Source: Ruminococcus sp. (GTDB taxonomy: Bacteria; Bacillota_A; Clostridia; Oscillospirales; Ruminococcaceae). Taken from it: a stretch of DNA of 64,000 nt. Made by a program: the position numbers and the translations under genes. The notes beneath the pieces were generated by a model that did not search any database, was not told the origin of the DNA, and saw only the letters and a list, made by a program, of their open reading frames with translations. The stretch is taken from contig NZ_JAIKXF010000055.1 in the NCBI RefSeq assembly GCF_024684275.1, forward strand, positions 1-64,000. Direction: 5' to 3'. This document shows positions 62,627 through 64,000 of this stretch, one piece after another. Positions within the stretch are counted from its first letter, which is position 1. Each line of letters opens with the position of its first letter.

Positions 62627-63076
62627 CTATCCTTTGAATTGCTTTCTGAGCTCGTCAAGAATGACCTTTATCCTACGTCCCATTTTAAATCGCGATATGC
62701 CGTAAAGCTCCGCAAGCACACTCACAGGTGTCTCGTTTATGTACCTTAACACCACAAGCTCCCTGTCCTCCTGCGGCAGAGACCTTATTGCTGTTCCGAG
62801 AGCTGCGCTGTTAAGGATACAATCCTCAAAGTCGGATTCATCAGGGATATCCTCGCTGAGTTCCTCAGCTGGCTTCCTGCGAAAATGATCTGCACACAGA
62901 TTGCCGGCTATCGTATACAGATACCTGAGCTCCTTGTTCATGTCCGTATAATTCGGACTTTCAAGGAATCGAAGGAATGTCTCCTGCGTGATATCTTCCG
63001 CAGTTTCACGGTCATGGACTTTAAAAAAGCAATATCGGAATATTTTTTCGTACTGTTCTTTTAATTCTTCTGACAC
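62627..63076 (-). CDS. ECF-type sigma factor (pair E)
   Basis: The 149-residue compact sigma has region 2 (DRETAEDITQETFLRFLES) and region 4 (LPQEDRELVVLRYINETPVSVLAELYGISRFKMGRRI). The start is GTG 63076, 6 nt after GGAGGT; the ATG at 63094 lies within the ribosome-binding site region. It is of a different subgroup from B, C and D. It ends 11 nt before the membrane-protein gene. Confidence 0.9.
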   Translation of the reverse strand: MSEELKEQYEKIFRYCFFKVHDRETAEDITQETFLRFLESPNYTDMNKELRYLYTIAGNLCADHFRRKPAEELSEDIPDESDFEDCILNSAALGTAIRSLPQEDRELVVLRYINETPVSVLAELYGISRFKMGRRIKVILDELRKQFKG

Positions 63077-63163
63077 GTTGTGACCTCCCTTCATAATGAT
63101 TAACGTTTTAGTGACACCTCATGAGCAGAGAATATTGTAAACAATTTATGAACTTTTGTCAAG

Positions 63164-63196
63164 TAAAAAAACGCAGCCTGTATTTCTACAGGCTGC
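63164..63196 (-). terminator. Terminator of the edge dockerin gene
   Basis: GCAGCCTGTA pairs with TACAGGCTGC, followed on the minus strand by GTTTTTTTAC. Confidence 0.88.
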
Positions 63197-63212
63197 ATAT
63201 ATATAATTTATA

Positions 63213-64000
63213 TCAGCTAAGTCCGAGGAGTTTATTCTGTATCGCCTGAGCGTCGCCAACTGTTATGCCGTTACCGTTAAGATCTGCATTGAAGCTTCCC
63301 TGTGCAGAAAGCTGATACTTATTAGGATTTGCAAGAGCCTGCATGATAAACACAACATCTGCCATGTCCATTTGCTCGTCGCAGTTGGAGTCGCCGTCAA
63401 CAGCATTCATAAGGTCAACGCCACCGAATTTTTCACCTGCCGCAGCCAATTCAAGTATACTGATCACTCCAATATTGGTCTTGTCGTGTATATCTTTAAG
63501 GACTGCAAGGTGATCTTCAAAGGATATTTCATAATTAGGTTTAAGGCTTATTTCCATCACATTTTCACCAGAAGTAGTCAGAGTGAAATCCAAGTTATTA
63601 TCTTCAATGTATTTTTCAAGTGCGGATACTGCCTCTGCTTTAATTTCACTATATACAGCAGTTCTTGCCTGTCCTGATAATCCCACTGTTCTTTCTGTAT
63701 AAACATCGGACGGATATTTCATCAGAGTAAGGTATGTATACCCCTTGTGCGGACTGTTAACATCAGTGGAGTAGATCATATCAGCAGTTATGCCGCCTTT
63801 GATAAGTATGTCCTTTATTCTGCGGGCGTCATTAGCTGTCAGCTCAAATACTGCGCCGGGCTTTTCAGCGTCATAAGGAGTTACATAATAGCCGTAAGCA
63901 CTATTGAATGGGTTTCTGCAAACAGTTACTTTATTGCCGCTTTCGGTAACAAAGTCTTCGAACTGCAAATTAATACGCTCGGAAACTTCGTCTTTCGTTT
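63213..64000 (-). CDS. Dockerin protein, C-terminal part (5' end outside window)
   Basis: The minus-strand frame is open from the window edge to TAG/TAA at 63213 (at least 262 residues). The visible part has a region like the 37.7-kb protein's repeats (ALEKYIEDNNLDFTL) and a C-terminal type I dockerin (DSNCDEQMDMADVVFIMQALANPNKY; ADLNGNGITVGDAQAIQNKLLG). The apparent TTG start at 63968 is not real because the frame continues upstream. Confidence 0.85.
   Translation of the reverse strand, partial: TKDEVSERINLQFEDFVTESGNKVTVCRNPFNSAYGYYVTPYDAEKPGAVFELTANDARRIKDILIKGGITADMIYSTDVNSPHKGYTYLTLMKYPSDVYTERTVGLSGQARTAVYSEIKAEAVSALEKYIEDNNLDFTLTTSGENVMEISLKPNYEISFEDHLAVLKDIHDKTNIGVISILELAAAGEKFGGVDLMNAVDGDSNCDEQMDMADVVFIMQALANPNKYQLSAQGSFNADLNGNGITVGDAQAIQNKLLGLS

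Overview
The window is low-to-mid GC Firmicutes chromosome. It most resembles Ruminococcus or a close relative (Oscillospiraceae): it has a spo0A gene, several type I dockerins of the kind found in ruminococcal cellulosomes, addAB, a fibre-type pilus operon and Ruminococcus-like ECF sigma factors. Species cannot be assigned from the sequence alone. Almost all housekeeping genes lie on the minus strand.

Left part (1-34 kb). A truncated IS30-type transposase end and two minus-strand tRNAs (Ser-GGA, Leu-GAG) precede a plus-strand spo0A with a sigma-A promoter and an exact 0A box. Minus-strand operons follow: der-plsY-gpsA-asnB-like, yceD-rpmF, and pgi with a P-loop ATPase gene. Next come cell-wall genes and addBA. 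The wall genes are a PBP-like S11 protein, a VanY-like M15 protein behind a strong promoter and structured leader, and a tandem GH25 protein. After these lie rluA-like, tyrA, an amidase, a second S11-like protein, a phosphoesterase, tspO, a free-standing 17-residue cysteine-rich peptide gene, and a TPP-riboswitch-controlled thiS-F-G-H-tenI-E operon. All three D,D-peptidase homologues have lost catalytic residues.

Right part (33-49 kb and 61-64 kb). Five ECF sigma genes are each coupled to a single-pass membrane protein with a Thr/Ser-rich stalk, arranged like sigma/anti-sigma pairs. They are interleaved with three dockerin proteins. Two of the five membrane proteins are fused in frame to a dockerin module that begins with its own ribosome-binding site and signal peptide. 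Promoter-like motifs in front of the sigma genes, and of one divergent dockerin gene, match one another with constant spacing, suggesting autoregulated regulons. A VanRS-like two-component pair lies among them.

Pilus and c-di-GMP region (48.7-60.4 kb). A minus-strand operon encodes a coiled-coil protein, signal peptidase I, a large tip adhesin (fibro-slime, Cna-B and two CBM22/CBM4_9-like regions), an LPSTG backbone pilin and a class C sortase. A REC-GGDEF-EAL protein, an HPt protein and a truncated sensor follow on the plus strand. A scrap zone (60.4-60.9 kb) then holds a tRNA-Leu 5' half and gene fragments.

Taken together, the right half looks like a surface-sensing and adhesion locus for plant fibre. 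Pili with carbohydrate-binding tips, dockerin proteins that would join a cohesin scaffold, and membrane anti-sigma sensors (two with dockerins) appear to connect extracellular assembly to transcription. That functional link is inference.
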